Shown here: positions 13,835-21,322 of the stretch, in pieces
How positions within the stretch are numbered: the first letter of the stretch is position 1
How the letters are laid out: the number at the start of each line of letters is the position of its first letter
Source: an uncultured Eubacteriales bacterium
GTDB taxonomy: Bacteria > Bacillota > Clostridia > Oscillospirales > CAG-382
Length of the DNA: 26,543 nt
Direction: 5' to 3'
NCBI GenBank assembly: GCA_934444485.1
Contig: CAKSCN010000013.1
Coordinates: forward strand, 1-26,543
Translations under genes and position numbers: made by a program
Notes under the pieces: model-generated
What the model was told of the DNA's origin: nothing
Seen by the model: the letters and a program-made list of their open reading frames with translations, nothing else
The model's database searches: none

Positions 13835-14494
13835 ATGCCTCAAACCGACAATTACACCGCCATATCCGTACAGGCTCTCAAACGTATGCCTGCCTATCTG
13901 CACTACTTAAAGCAGCTGCGCTCGCACGGCACTGAGGCGGTGTCGGCGGCAAAAACGGCCGCACACTTCGGTTTTTCCGAAATACAGGTGAGAAAGGACT
14001 TTGCGTCGATAAGCACGGTCGCAGGGCGTCCGAAGCAGGGCTTTTCGGTCGAGGGACTTATCGACAGCATAGAGGAGTATCTCGGCTTTCGCAACACAAA
14101 CGAGGCGGTTATAGTCGGGGTCGGCTCTCTCGGTCACGCTCTTATCTCGTATAAAGGCTTTGCCGCCTACGGACTGAAGATTATCGCCGCTTTTGATGAG
14201 GACTTCGGCAAATGCGAAAGCGAGGTCTGCGGAGTAACGGTGCTTCACGCCGACCGGATAAGCGACTTTTGCCGCCGTGCGCACATACACATAGGAATAA
14301 TCACCGTCCCGGCGGACGCCGCACAGACCGTCTGCGACAGACTCGTTGCCGGGGGAGTCAAGGCAATATGGAACTTTGCTCCGGCGCATCTTTCTGTGCC
14401 GGATACGGTGCTTGTACAGAACGAGAACATGGCAGGCTCTCTTGCGGTGCTGTCAAAGAGACTCGGCGACATGATGAAAGAGGAGGATATCTGA
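13835..14494 (+). CDS. rex: Rex-type redox-sensing transcriptional repressor
   Basis: This 219-residue protein is predicted to bind DNA when NADH is low and release it when NADH rises, controlling fermentation genes. The N-terminal winged helix (about 1-75) carries the recognition segment SEIQVRKDF (48-56). The Rossmann domain carries VGVGSLGHAL (94-103), and the C-terminal part keeps FAPAHLSVPD. The wing after the recognition helix reads ISTVAGRPKQGFSV where classic Rex has an FGEFGxRGxGY-like segment, so its operator may differ. The ATG at 13835 follows AAGGG. It is first of a rex-lysR-nudix operon. The gene lies upstream of an alcohol dehydrogenase, a classic Rex-regulated function. Confidence 0.88.
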   Translation: MPQTDNYTAISVQALKRMPAYLHYLKQLRSHGTEAVSAAKTAAHFGFSEIQVRKDFASISTVAGRPKQGFSVEGLIDSIEEYLGFRNTNEAVIVGVGSLGHALISYKGFAAYGLKIIAAFDEDFGKCESEVCGVTVLHADRISDFCRRAHIHIGIITVPADAAQTVCDRLVAGGVKAIWNFAPAHLSVPDTVLVQNENMAGSLAVLSKRLGDMMKEEDI

Positions 14495-14495
14495 T

Positions 14496-15431
14496 TTGAA
14501 CACTCTGCTTTTCAAATACGCTCTCGAGGTCGAGAAATGCCGTTCGATATCACAGGCGGCGGAGAACCTTTTTATGGCTCAGCCGAACCTCTCAAAGGCG
14601 ATACACGAGATTGAAGATACCTTCGGATTCAAGGTGTTCCGCCGCACGACAAAGGGCGTTATACCGACGACGGAGGGGAGGGAGTTTCTCGCAATAGCGA
14701 GGGATATAGTGTCAAAGCTCGACAAAATAGAGACTATTGCCGACGCCGCCGACGGTACAAAGCAGACCTTCAGAGTGTCGATACCGAGAGCAAGCTATAT
14801 ATCGGACGGCTTCCTGCGATACGCCGCAGAGCTTGATACCGACGCCGGAATAGACGTTACCGTCTGCGAAACAAACTCGGTTAATACAATTTCCGGAATC
14901 GCCGGAGGCATATATTCGATAGGAGTTGTGCGTTTTTCGCCGGAGCATGAGAAGTACTTTCTCGATTACCTTGCCGAGAAAAACCTCTCTCACGAGCCGC
15001 TTTGGGAGAGCGAATATCTTCTGCTTATGTCGGAAAAGCACGAGCTTGCAAAGAGCGGCAGTATCACCGAAAAGATGCTTGCCGAGGGCAGGTACACCGA
15101 AATAGCGCAGGATGACAATATCGTCCCTTACCTTGCCGACACGACGACTCCGTCAAAAGGCGAGAGCGACAGGCGCATAAACGTAATCGAGAGGGCGAAT
15201 CAGTTTGAACTGCTTTCTCAGATAACGTCGTCGTATATGTGGGTATCGCCTGTGCCGAAGCGCATAACGGAAAGATACGGACTTGTTCAACGCCGCTGTG
15301 CAGACAGTGAAAGACGCTTCAAGGACGTTCTTGCGTATCCCGACGGGTACAAGTTTACGTCCCGTGATAAGCTTTTCATAAACAAGCTCAGCGAGGCTAA
15401 GAACTCGGTTGCTTTCTGCGACTACGACTGA
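14496..15431 (+). CDS. LysR-family transcriptional regulator
   Basis: This 311-residue regulator has an N-terminal winged helix (about 3-62: SISQAAENLFMAQPNLSKAI, then FRRTTKGVIPTTEG) and a divergent effector-binding domain from about residue 90. The start is TTG 14496 with a strong AGGAGG 9 nt upstream, 1 bp after the rex stop, so translation is probably coupled. The inducer and targets are unknown; it is not divergent from any target gene. Co-transcription with rex suggests a link to redox or fermentation control, which is inference. Confidence 0.88.
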   Translation: MNTLLFKYALEVEKCRSISQAAENLFMAQPNLSKAIHEIEDTFGFKVFRRTTKGVIPTTEGREFLAIARDIVSKLDKIETIADAADGTKQTFRVSIPRASYISDGFLRYAAELDTDAGIDVTVCETNSVNTISGIAGGIYSIGVVRFSPEHEKYFLDYLAEKNLSHEPLWESEYLLLMSEKHELAKSGSITEKMLAEGRYTEIAQDDNIVPYLADTTTPSKGESDRRINVIERANQFELLSQITSSYMWVSPVPKRITERYGLVQRRCADSERRFKDVLAYPDGYKFTSRDKLFINKLSEAKNSVAFCDYD

Positions 15432-15450
15432 AAGGAGCAGTGACGGCAAT

Positions 15451-16062
15451 ATGGAAAAGTGGCTTAAATGGGCGGTTGAGATACAGAGCCTTGCACAGGC
15501 GGGGCTTGCGTACACCGGCAATGTATACGATATCGAGAGATACGAAAGGCTTCGTGAAATAGCGGCGGAAATGATAAGCGAAAAATCTGATGTTCCGATT
15601 GGAAAGGTAAAAGACCTCTTTTGCGGAGAAACCGGCTATCAGACGCCTAAGATAGACACACGCGCCGCCGTGTTCAGGGGCGGGAAAATTCTTCTTGTAC
15701 ACGAAAACAACGGCACATGGGCGCTTCCCGGAGGCTGGTGCGACGTTCTCGAATCGGTAGGCTCGAACACCGTAAAAGAGGTGAAAGAGGAGACGGGATT
15801 TGACGTTCGCCCGGAAAGACTCATAGCCGTGCAGGACAGAAACCGCCACAACACTCCCGTATATGCTTACGGCGTCTGCAAGGTGTTCGTGCTTTGCGGA
15901 CTTGTCGGAGGTGCGTTTGCCGAGAACAGCGAAACAACCGAGGCAGTGTTCTTTGCACCGGACGAGCTTCCGGAAAATCTTGCCGTCGAAAAAACAACAC
16001 GTGAGCAGATAGAGATGTGTTTCCGTGCCGTAAACGGCGATACTTCGGTCGATTTTGATTGA
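15451..16062 (+). CDS. NUDIX hydrolase with N-terminal NUDIX-associated domain
   Basis: This 203-residue enzyme should hydrolyse a nucleoside diphosphate linked to another moiety; ADP-ribose or NAD(H)-like compounds are plausible substrates. Residues 1-60 match the helical NUDIX_hydro_N-type domain (WAVEIQSLAQAGLAYTGNVYD). The NUDIX box follows at about 107-129, spelled GWCDVLESV then EVKEETGF, with Lys-Glu in place of the canonical Arg-Glu. The frame extends upstream into lysR; the ATG at 15451 has AGGAG about 13 nt upstream, a long spacing. It is third in the rex operon, 19 bp after lysR, which hints at NAD-related metabolism. Confidence 0.87.
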   Translation: MEKWLKWAVEIQSLAQAGLAYTGNVYDIERYERLREIAAEMISEKSDVPIGKVKDLFCGETGYQTPKIDTRAAVFRGGKILLVHENNGTWALPGGWCDVLESVGSNTVKEVKEETGFDVRPERLIAVQDRNRHNTPVYAYGVCKVFVLCGLVGGAFAENSETTEAVFFAPDELPENLAVEKTTREQIEMCFRAVNGDTSVDFD

Positions 16063-16147
16063 TTTTTTGTTAAAACAAGGGAAAATTGCGATGTGATATA
16101 TACTATTTGCAATGTACACATATAAGAATCAATATATTGCCTTCCGC

Positions 16148-16187
16148 ACGCTTGGAGATTGAAAGCTTTCTTCGAGCGTGTGTTTTG
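16148..16187 (+). terminator. Terminator of the rex-lysR-nudix operon
   Basis: CACGCTTGGA (16148-16157) pairs with TTCGAGCGTG (16171-16180) over 10 positions, including two G-U pairs. The loop contains the self-complementary GAAAGCTTTC, and TGTTTTGC follows. The T-run is short, so efficiency may be moderate. Confidence 0.6.
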
Positions 16188-16272
16188 CTGTTCGGCACAC
16201 GAAAAGGTTGAATATTTTAATGTCGCCGTTTCGGGTCATCTTAAAAAAATGACACATTTTTAACATTCTTTT

Positions 16273-16296
16273 TATATCGATAAATGTATATCGATA
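16273..16296. promoter_or_regulatory. Candidate Rex-type operator of the alcohol dehydrogenase
   Basis: TATATCGATA occurs at 16273-16282 and 16287-16296, a 14-bp period; each copy contains the self-complementary TATCGATA, giving an overall 22-bp palindrome. ATATCGATAAA (16274-16284) is shared exactly with the rex upstream region. It lies 15 bp upstream of the -35 box rather than over the promoter. Confidence 0.5.
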
Positions 16297-16310
16297 TCAC
16301 GCTTTTATAT

Positions 16311-16339
16311 TTTACATTTCCCGAAAAGTGTGTTATACT
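16311..16339 (+). promoter_or_regulatory. Promoter of the alcohol dehydrogenase
   Basis: -35 TTTACA (16311-16316), a 17-bp spacer and -10 TATACT (16334-16339). Transcription should start near 16346, giving a leader of about 93 nt. Confidence 0.75.
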
Positions 16340-16345
16340 TGTGCC

Positions 16346-16438
16346 AACGAAAGGGAGAGAGGCGCAAGGCACGGGTGATACCCGGTAAGACCTCCGGACT
16401 CCCCAACGAAACAACAAATAATTACGGAGGAATGAAAA
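16346..16438 (+). promoter_or_regulatory. Structured mRNA leader with possible Shine-Dalgarno sequestration
   Basis: GGGAG (16353-16357) pairs with CTCCC (16399-16403). Inside, GAGG (16359-16362) pairs with CCTC (16391-16394), and CGGGT (16372-16376) pairs with ACCCG (16380-16384). The segment CCTCCG (16391-16396) is also fully complementary to the Shine-Dalgarno CGGAGG (16425-16430). The two pairings exclude each other, the layout of a translational switch. It matches no riboswitch class I can name with confidence. Confidence 0.5.
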
Positions 16439-17656
16439 ATGGCTAGATTTACATTACCGAGAGACTTGTATCACGGAAAAGGTGCTATTGAGGCACTTAA
16501 GACATTTAAAGGTAAAAAAGCGATGGTATGCGTCGGCGGCGGAAGCATGAAGAGATTCGGTTTCCTTGACAAGGTAGTGGCATACCTCAAAGAAGCAGGC
16601 ATGGAGGTTGAGCTTTTCGAGGGTATCGAACCCGATCCTTCCGTTGAGACGGTTATGAAGGGTGCGGCCGCAATGGAAAAGTTCGGACCCGACTGGATAG
16701 TCGCAATAGGCGGAGGTTCTCCTATCGACGCCGCAAAGGCTATGTGGATTAAGTATGAGTATCCGGAAATTACATTCGAGGATATGTGCAAGGTGTTCGG
16801 CATCCCGCCGCTTCGCCGCAAGGCTCACTTCTGCGCTATTTCTTCCACTTCCGGTACTGCTACCGAAGTAACCGCATTCTCCATCATTACCGATTACTCC
16901 AAGGGCATCAAGTACCCGATAGCGGACTTTGAGATTACGCCCGATGTTGCGATAGTTGACCCCGATCTTGCAGAGACAATGCCTCAGAAGCTTGTTGCTC
17001 ACACAGGTATGGACGCAATGACCCACGCAATCGAAGCTTATGTTTCGACCGCAAACTGCGACTTCACCGACCCGCTTGCACTTCATGCAATAAAGATGAT
17101 TCAGAATGACCTTGTTGCATCGTACAACGGCGATATGGAGAAGCGTGACGCAATGCACAACGCACAGTGTCTTGCCGGTATGGCGTTCTCGAACGCACTT
17201 CTCGGTATCGTACATTCCATGGCGCATAAGACCGGTGCCGCTTTTGCGGACTACGGCGCACACATCATTCACGGTGCGGCTAACGCAATGTACCTTCCCA
17301 AGGTTATCGCATTCAACGCAAAGGATCCGACAGCCGCAAAGAGATACGCTTACATCGCAGACTTCATGGGTCTCGGCGGATCTACCGAGAAGGAGAAGAT
17401 CGAACTTCTCATCAAGTACCTCAGAGGCATGAACGACGACCTCAAGATTCCTCACTGCATCAAGCATTACGGCAAGGACAGCTATCCGACGGAAGAGGGC
17501 TTTGTTCCCGAGAACGTATTCCTCGAGAGACTTCCCGAGATCGCAAAGAACGCAATTGCCGATGCCTGCACGGGATCCAATCCTCGTCAGCCCAGCCAGG
17601 AAGAGATGGAAAAGCTTCTTAAGTGCTGCTACTACGACACAGAAGTTGACTTCTGA
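16439..17656 (+). CDS. Iron-containing alcohol dehydrogenase (butanol/ethanol dehydrogenase type)
   Basis: This 405-residue group III alcohol dehydrogenase reduces aldehydes to alcohols with NAD(P)H, disposing of reducing power in fermentation. The nucleotide-binding loop is GGGSPIDAAK (91-100). Metal ligands by alignment with FucO/AdhE are Asp192 and His196 (GMDAMTHAIEAY), His259 (IVHSMAHKTG) and His278 (HIIHGAANAM). The length is normal. The ATG at 16439 has CGGAGG 8 nt upstream; an overlapping ATG at 16432 gives only a four-codon frame. Codon choice is smoother and more optimised than in its neighbours, suggesting high expression. It is monocistronic, with an upstream palindrome shared with rex and a structured leader. 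The exact substrate is not readable. Confidence 0.93.
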   Translation: MARFTLPRDLYHGKGAIEALKTFKGKKAMVCVGGGSMKRFGFLDKVVAYLKEAGMEVELFEGIEPDPSVETVMKGAAAMEKFGPDWIVAIGGGSPIDAAKAMWIKYEYPEITFEDMCKVFGIPPLRRKAHFCAISSTSGTATEVTAFSIITDYSKGIKYPIADFEITPDVAIVDPDLAETMPQKLVAHTGMDAMTHAIEAYVSTANCDFTDPLALHAIKMIQNDLVASYNGDMEKRDAMHNAQCLAGMAFSNALLGIVHSMAHKTGAAFADYGAHIIHGAANAMYLPKVIAFNAKDPTAAKRYAYIADFMGLGGSTEKEKIELLIKYLRGMNDDLKIPHCIKHYGKDSYPTEEGFVPENVFLERLPEIAKNAIADACTGSNPRQPSQEEMEKLLKCCYYDTEVDF

Positions 17657-17680
17657 TAAGTTAAGGTGTCACTTTGAATT

Positions 17681-17778
17681 TGCCGAAAGAATCGGACGGC
17701 TGACTGCCGAAACGGTCGTCCGGTATCCTCCGACACAGCACCGGTATCGAATGCCGAAAGAACGGTATCGGTCGTGTG
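17681..17778 (+). other. Two strong hairpins in the alcohol dehydrogenase 3' region
   Basis: Hairpin A pairs CGGACGGCTG (17693-17702) with CGGTCGTCCG (17713-17722), 10 bp. Hairpin B pairs ACCGGTATCG (17740-17749) with CGGTATCGGT (17763-17772), 10 bp with G-U pairs, extended after a 2x2 loop by CACA/TGTG. TGCCGAAA occurs three times (17681, 17705, 17752), twice in the hairpin loops. No open frame of note is present. It may stabilise the mRNA or be part of a small RNA. Confidence 0.5.
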
Positions 17779-17795
17779 AAATATATTTGTACATT

Positions 17796-17833
17796 GGGGA
17801 AGTGGGAGTGCCTGCTTCCCCTCCTCCCTTTTT
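17796..17833 (+). terminator. Terminator downstream of the alcohol dehydrogenase
   Basis: GGGGAAG (17796-17802) pairs with CTTCCCC (17815-17821). Five T come 7 nt later (17829-17833), so the T-run is displaced from the stem. Confidence 0.65.
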
Positions 17834-17839
17834 ATCGGA

Positions 17840-18100
17840 GGTTGACGGTTACGGGTGTTTACGATGACCGTTTGCACGAGGGCTGCAAGGGTGTGCTTTC
17901 CATGAAAAAGCAGTGCCGATAACGGCTTTCACCCAACACAAAACTCCGTTTTGCAGGGACGGATTATATGTGATACGGAGGTTGGCTCGCACGCAGCGCA
18001 TATATGTGAGTCGAGGACTCCGTTGAGAAGCGGCAGGATACATTTAATCCGAGGGAATACCAAAGTCGGTCACCATATACGTAAGCGACCGACTTATATT
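17840..18100 (+). ncRNA. Candidate structured non-coding RNA
   Basis: This gene-free segment contains a series of compatible helices. A three-way junction is closed by GGGTG/CACCC (17889-17893, 17930-17934) with arms GCTTT/AAAGC and GCCG-ATAA-CGGC. Next comes the hairpin CAAAAC-TCC-GTTTTG (17939-17953). A long hairpin pairs ACGGAG (17975-17980) with CTCCGT (18018-18023), enclosing an 8-bp GGCTCGCA/TGTGAGTC stem. It ends with a 9-bp terminator hairpin at 18063-18095. No good promoter was found directly upstream, so it could be processed from the dehydrogenase transcript. I cannot match it to a known RNA family; the strand is inferred from the terminator. Confidence 0.42.
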
Positions 18101-18102
18101 TA
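18063..18102 (+). terminator. Terminator-like hairpin ending the candidate RNA
   Basis: AAGTCGGTC (18063-18071) pairs perfectly with GACCGACTT (18087-18095), followed by TATATTTAT on the plus strand. The minus side lacks a T-run. Confidence 0.6.
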
Positions 18103-18202
18103 TGCTGAATAAGGCTTTTTCTGTACGTGGTTGCGGTTTGCGCTTCCTTTCGCAAAGGTCGTTGCGGCGTTACTCTGTCGTGAACGTGCGTTTTTTTGCC
18201 CC

Positions 18203-19885
18203 TCATCCTCCCATATACGAGAAATGCATATAGTCTCTCGTGCCGTAGCCGTTTCTGTACCATGCGTCGCCGCCCCATGTAAAGCCGTGCCGCTCGAAAG
18301 CACGCACCACCTCTCCGTAAGGCGTTATCGAGTACGGGTCTTCCCATGGCTTCCAGTACGAGCCGACGACGCTTCCGCTCGAGTATTGGCAGAAGTTCTC
18401 GTTGGGGTTTATGTCAATTGCCGTGCCGAGGCAGTGCTCAGAGGTAGAGCCTGTGCCTCTCCATGAATACGCGCCGAGACTGTTTATCGGAAATCTCTCC
18501 GCACCGTTGAAGATGTCGTCAAAGACAGCGGCGTATTTGTCCGCAATGCGGCGGTTTACGTCTATTGTCATAGTCGAAGCGTATTTTTCACCGCCTTTGA
18601 GTTTCCACACGGGGACGGTGATTTTTACAATGAGTCTTTCCGCCTCCTCCTTGGAATGCGGTCTTTCCTCTTCGAGTACTGCGACAAGCTCACTGTCGTA
18701 TACGGGCGGCGTTGCCACTGACAGCATTTCAAAGCATTCTCCGCCGAGTATTTCTATATCATACCGCCTGTTCGGAACGGCGGCAAAGGAAAAGCTTCCG
18801 CTGTCGGAAACCTCGTAGGTCACGGTGTCGTTGGGGAAGATTATACCCTCGCCGACGGAGTATCTGCTTTCGGTGACACTCAGCGTGTAAATGTCGGCGG
18901 TCGGTATCATGTTCCACTTGAGAGTTATCGTACCCTGCTGTGAGTCATATTCTCCGTATGCCTTGAGTGTGTAGGAGTCGGTGAAAATGTTTACGGGTTC
19001 GGAGAATACTCCGTTTTCCGTCACGGTAAATAGGCTGTGAATGTCGTTCTGAGAGAGCGTTTGCGCCGGTATTGTGTAGTCGCTTCCCGAGGTTTTGCCG
19101 ATAAGTATGAGCTTTGTGACTGCGCCGTATTCTCCCGAGACCGTCGCGGCGTCGTAAAGCGTGTAGCCCTCGGTAGAGTCGGTCGTTACGATTATCGGTT
19201 CCGCCGACGACACAATGCCGTTTCCGACGGAGGTTATCATCGGCTTTTCGTACTGCGGCGGTTTTGCGGTGCGCATTATGACCGCTATCGCTTCCTCGAC
19301 CGTTATGCTGTCCTTGGGGTGGAAGCAGCCGTCGTCACGCCCGGTCATTATTCCGTCGTAATACGCCTTTGCGGCATAGGGCGACGCCCACTCGGATATT
19401 CTTTCGTAGTCGGCGAAAGGCGCCCAGCCGGGACCCGGCGCACCCGTACCGTCGAGAAGTCCTTTGAGGGTTACGGCAATCTTCGCCATTTCTTCACGTG
19501 TCGCACCGTCGTAGGGACGGAACATATTGTTTCCCTTGCCGTTCATTATGCCGAGCGTGCGTGCAAGGTTTGCGTCCCTGTCGTATGTGTCCGAAAAATA
19601 CTCGCTGTCGCCGGGCAAATCCGCATTGTCGCCGCCGCACGCCTTGTAAAGATTCACCGCAAGCTTTGCGATTTCAAGCCGTGTGATGGGCTTCTTGTAT
19701 GACTGCGTGTACATCTCGAGGGGGATGATGCCGCTTCTGTTTGCGCTGTCGGTTATCTCGACCGCCCACGGACTCACATCTCGAAAACCCGATGCGGCGC
19801 CTGCCGACGGCAAAGCAAAAAGCAAAGCAGCCGAAGCGAACAGCACCGCAAAAAATACCGGGAGCCGCTTTGAAATGTATTTCAT
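18203..19885 (-). CDS. Secreted SLH-domain protein with M15-type peptidase domain
   Basis: This 560-residue cell-wall-associated protein has a signal peptide at 1-31 (AGA-A cleavage). Three S-layer-homology repeats (about 33-210; ITRLEIAKLAVNLYKAC, FRPYDGATREEMAKIAVTL, FHPKDSITVEEAIAVIMRTA) should bind cell-wall polymers. A middle beta-rich linker follows (about 215-395). The C-terminal domain (about 425-560) is a peptidase M15 fold like VanY and phage L-Ala-D-Glu endopeptidases, with zinc ligands His484, Asp491 (SEHCLGTAIDINP) and His554, and probable catalytic Asp551 (RDYMHF). It should trim peptidoglycan peptides at the surface. The ATG at 19885 has GGAGG about 13 nt upstream and a nearer GAAGG. 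It is monocistronic. Confidence 0.88.
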   Translation of the reverse strand: MKYISKRLPVFFAVLFASAALLFALPSAGAASGFRDVSPWAVEITDSANRSGIIPLEMYTQSYKKPITRLEIAKLAVNLYKACGGDNADLPGDSEYFSDTYDRDANLARTLGIMNGKGNNMFRPYDGATREEMAKIAVTLKGLLDGTGAPGPGWAPFADYERISEWASPYAAKAYYDGIMTGRDDGCFHPKDSITVEEAIAVIMRTAKPPQYEKPMITSVGNGIVSSAEPIIVTTDSTEGYTLYDAATVSGEYGAVTKLILIGKTSGSDYTIPAQTLSQNDIHSLFTVTENGVFSEPVNIFTDSYTLKAYGEYDSQQGTITLKWNMIPTADIYTLSVTESRYSVGEGIIFPNDTVTYEVSDSGSFSFAAVPNRRYDIEILGGECFEMLSVATPPVYDSELVAVLEEERPHSKEEAERLIVKITVPVWKLKGGEKYASTMTIDVNRRIADKYAAVFDDIFNGAERFPINSLGAYSWRGTGSTSEHCLGTAIDINPNENFCQYSSGSVVGSYWKPWEDPYSITPYGEVVRAFERHGFTWGGDAWYRNGYGTRDYMHFSYMGG

Positions 19886-19923
19886 ATCAGTTACCTTCCT
19901 CCGTATAATTTCTACCTCTTTCT

Positions 19924-19952
19924 ATAATAACACAGAATCCGGCGGATTTCAA
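19924..19952 (-). promoter_or_regulatory. Promoter of the SLH-M15 gene
   Basis: -35 TTGAAA (19952-19947), a 17-bp spacer and -10 TATTAT (19929-19924), 38 bp before the ATG. Confidence 0.65.
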
Positions 19953-20076
19953 CAAAATGCGTGTATTTTTACATCGGGTTGATAAAATGTTGGCTGAATG
20001 AATACAAAATGTCAATATAGTGCGAGGTGTGAAGCCTACAAAGACAAAAAACAACAGTAATATCACAATAATTCTA

Positions 20077-20105
20077 TTGACAAAGCGTTTTTGACGTGAT
20101 ATAAT
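20077..20105 (+). promoter_or_regulatory. Promoter of the ROK-mannosidase operon
   Basis: -35 TTGACA (20077-20082), a 17-bp spacer and -10 TATAAT (20100-20105), a perfect consensus. The mRNA leader is only about 20 nt. Confidence 0.85.
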
Positions 20106-20131
20106 TTACACAGTGAAATAAATTAAGGGGA

Positions 20132-21322
20132 GTGGTAGCCATCGGTGCGAATCTCGGGGGAAACCTCGATACCATAAAAGAACAGAATCTGTCGGTGACG
20201 CTTCGTCTCATACAGAGGACAAAGGGACTTTCGAGAATAGACCTTTCAAGGCTTACGGGTCTTCGTCAGGCGACCATAACGAAAATACTCACGAAGCTCA
20301 TCGAATACGACCTCATAGAGGAAACTCACACCGAAAAGCCGCCGAGAGGACGTCCGCCGGTGTCGCTTGAGCTGAAAGGGACGTACTATACCGTCGGAAT
20401 ACAGGTTACGAGAGGATATATCGCAGGCTGTTCGTGCAACATTGCGGGCAAAGCCGGGAAGATTTTCGAGGACACATACTCCGGCGATGAAGAGCTTGCC
20501 GAAAAGGCGGTGAGCGTTGCGAAGAAAGTGCTTGCCTCGACGGACGCAGAACGGGTTCTCGGAATAGGCGTTGCGTACCCCAGAAATTACGGCGGTGAGA
20601 AAAACAGCGGAGAGATAGCCGCCTCGGCACTCGAGAGTCTCGGATATCCCGTATTTACAGAGCATGACGCCGTCTGCGCCGCACTCAACGAGTATCTTTT
20701 CGTAAACTCCGAAAAACCCTCAAACCTCTGCTGTGTGGCGACCTATAAAGGCATCGGAGCGGCGTTTTTAAATGACGGCGAGCCGTACAGGGGCGGAAGT
20801 CTCAGAGCAGGAGAGATAGGACACATGATAGTCGAGCCGAACGGTATACCTTGCCGCTGCGGTGCGAGAGGCTGTCTTGAGAACTACTGCTCAACGTCGG
20901 CGCTTGAGCGAGTGTACGAACAGCAGAGCGGCAAAAGACTCGGTGCGTCGGAGATATTGGAGCTTGTAAATAACGGCGACGGAGAGGCGATGCGTGCGTT
21001 TTCGTATGTCTGCGACTACCTTGCGATCGGACTTGTAAACATCGTCCGCACTCTCGACCCCGACGAAATAGTTATCCCCGACAGGCTTGCCATTGCGGCG
21101 AAAGCCCTCGAGAGCGGACTTGACAGGAGAATGTTTGCGGTGCTTCCGAGGAATGCGGTAAAGCTCACCGTGAGAAAGTACGACAAAACCGCAACGATGA
21201 GAGGTGCAAACGCAGTTGTGTTCGGTCATGCGCTGAACGCACCGTGTACATTCTTTGAAAAATACGTAAAACAAGCGATAGAGAAAGGAACGAAACATTA
21301 TGAGAACAGCAATGTCACTTGA
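20132..21322 (+). CDS. ROK-family transcriptional repressor (NagC/XylR type)
   Basis: This 396-residue regulator has an N-terminal winged helix (about 20-78; LSRIDLSRLTGLRQATITKI, then RGRPPVSLEL) and a ROK sugar-kinase-like domain. Its zinc site is His231 (EIGHM), Cys241, Cys243 and Cys248 (CRCGARGC). It probably represses the downstream mannosidase until a sugar binds. The only standard start giving the full helix-turn-helix is GTG 20132, yet AAGGGG is just 1 bp away; an AUC start at 20141 would have better spacing. The 3' end overlaps the mannosidase gene by 23 bp, implying co-transcription. Confidence 0.9.
   Translation: MVAIGANLGGNLDTIKEQNLSVTLRLIQRTKGLSRIDLSRLTGLRQATITKILTKLIEYDLIEETHTEKPPRGRPPVSLELKGTYYTVGIQVTRGYIAGCSCNIAGKAGKIFEDTYSGDEELAEKAVSVAKKVLASTDAERVLGIGVAYPRNYGGEKNSGEIAASALESLGYPVFTEHDAVCAALNEYLFVNSEKPSNLCCVATYKGIGAAFLNDGEPYRGGSLRAGEIGHMIVEPNGIPCRCGARGCLENYCSTSALERVYEQQSGKRLGASEILELVNNGDGEAMRAFSYVCDYLAIGLVNIVRTLDPDEIVIPDRLAIAAKALESGLDRRMFAVLPRNAVKLTVRKYDKTATMRGANAVVFGHALNAPCTFFEKYVKQAIEKGTKHYENSNVT

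Noticed and set aside
16353..16403. Resemblance of the dehydrogenase leader to a cyclic-di-GMP-I riboswitch (CCTCCGG segment)
   Set aside because: Only one short segment is similar; the conserved GCA-AGGGCAAACC part and the overall layout are missing.
16454..17467. Minus-strand open frame opposite the alcohol dehydrogenase
   Set aside because: It is a shadow of a highly biased gene, rich in cysteine and histidine in no recognisable pattern, with no promoter or Shine-Dalgarno.
17975..18035. Slight likeness to the terminal part of 6S RNA
   Set aside because: The 5' and 3' ends do not pair to form the closing stem and no central bubble could be drawn.
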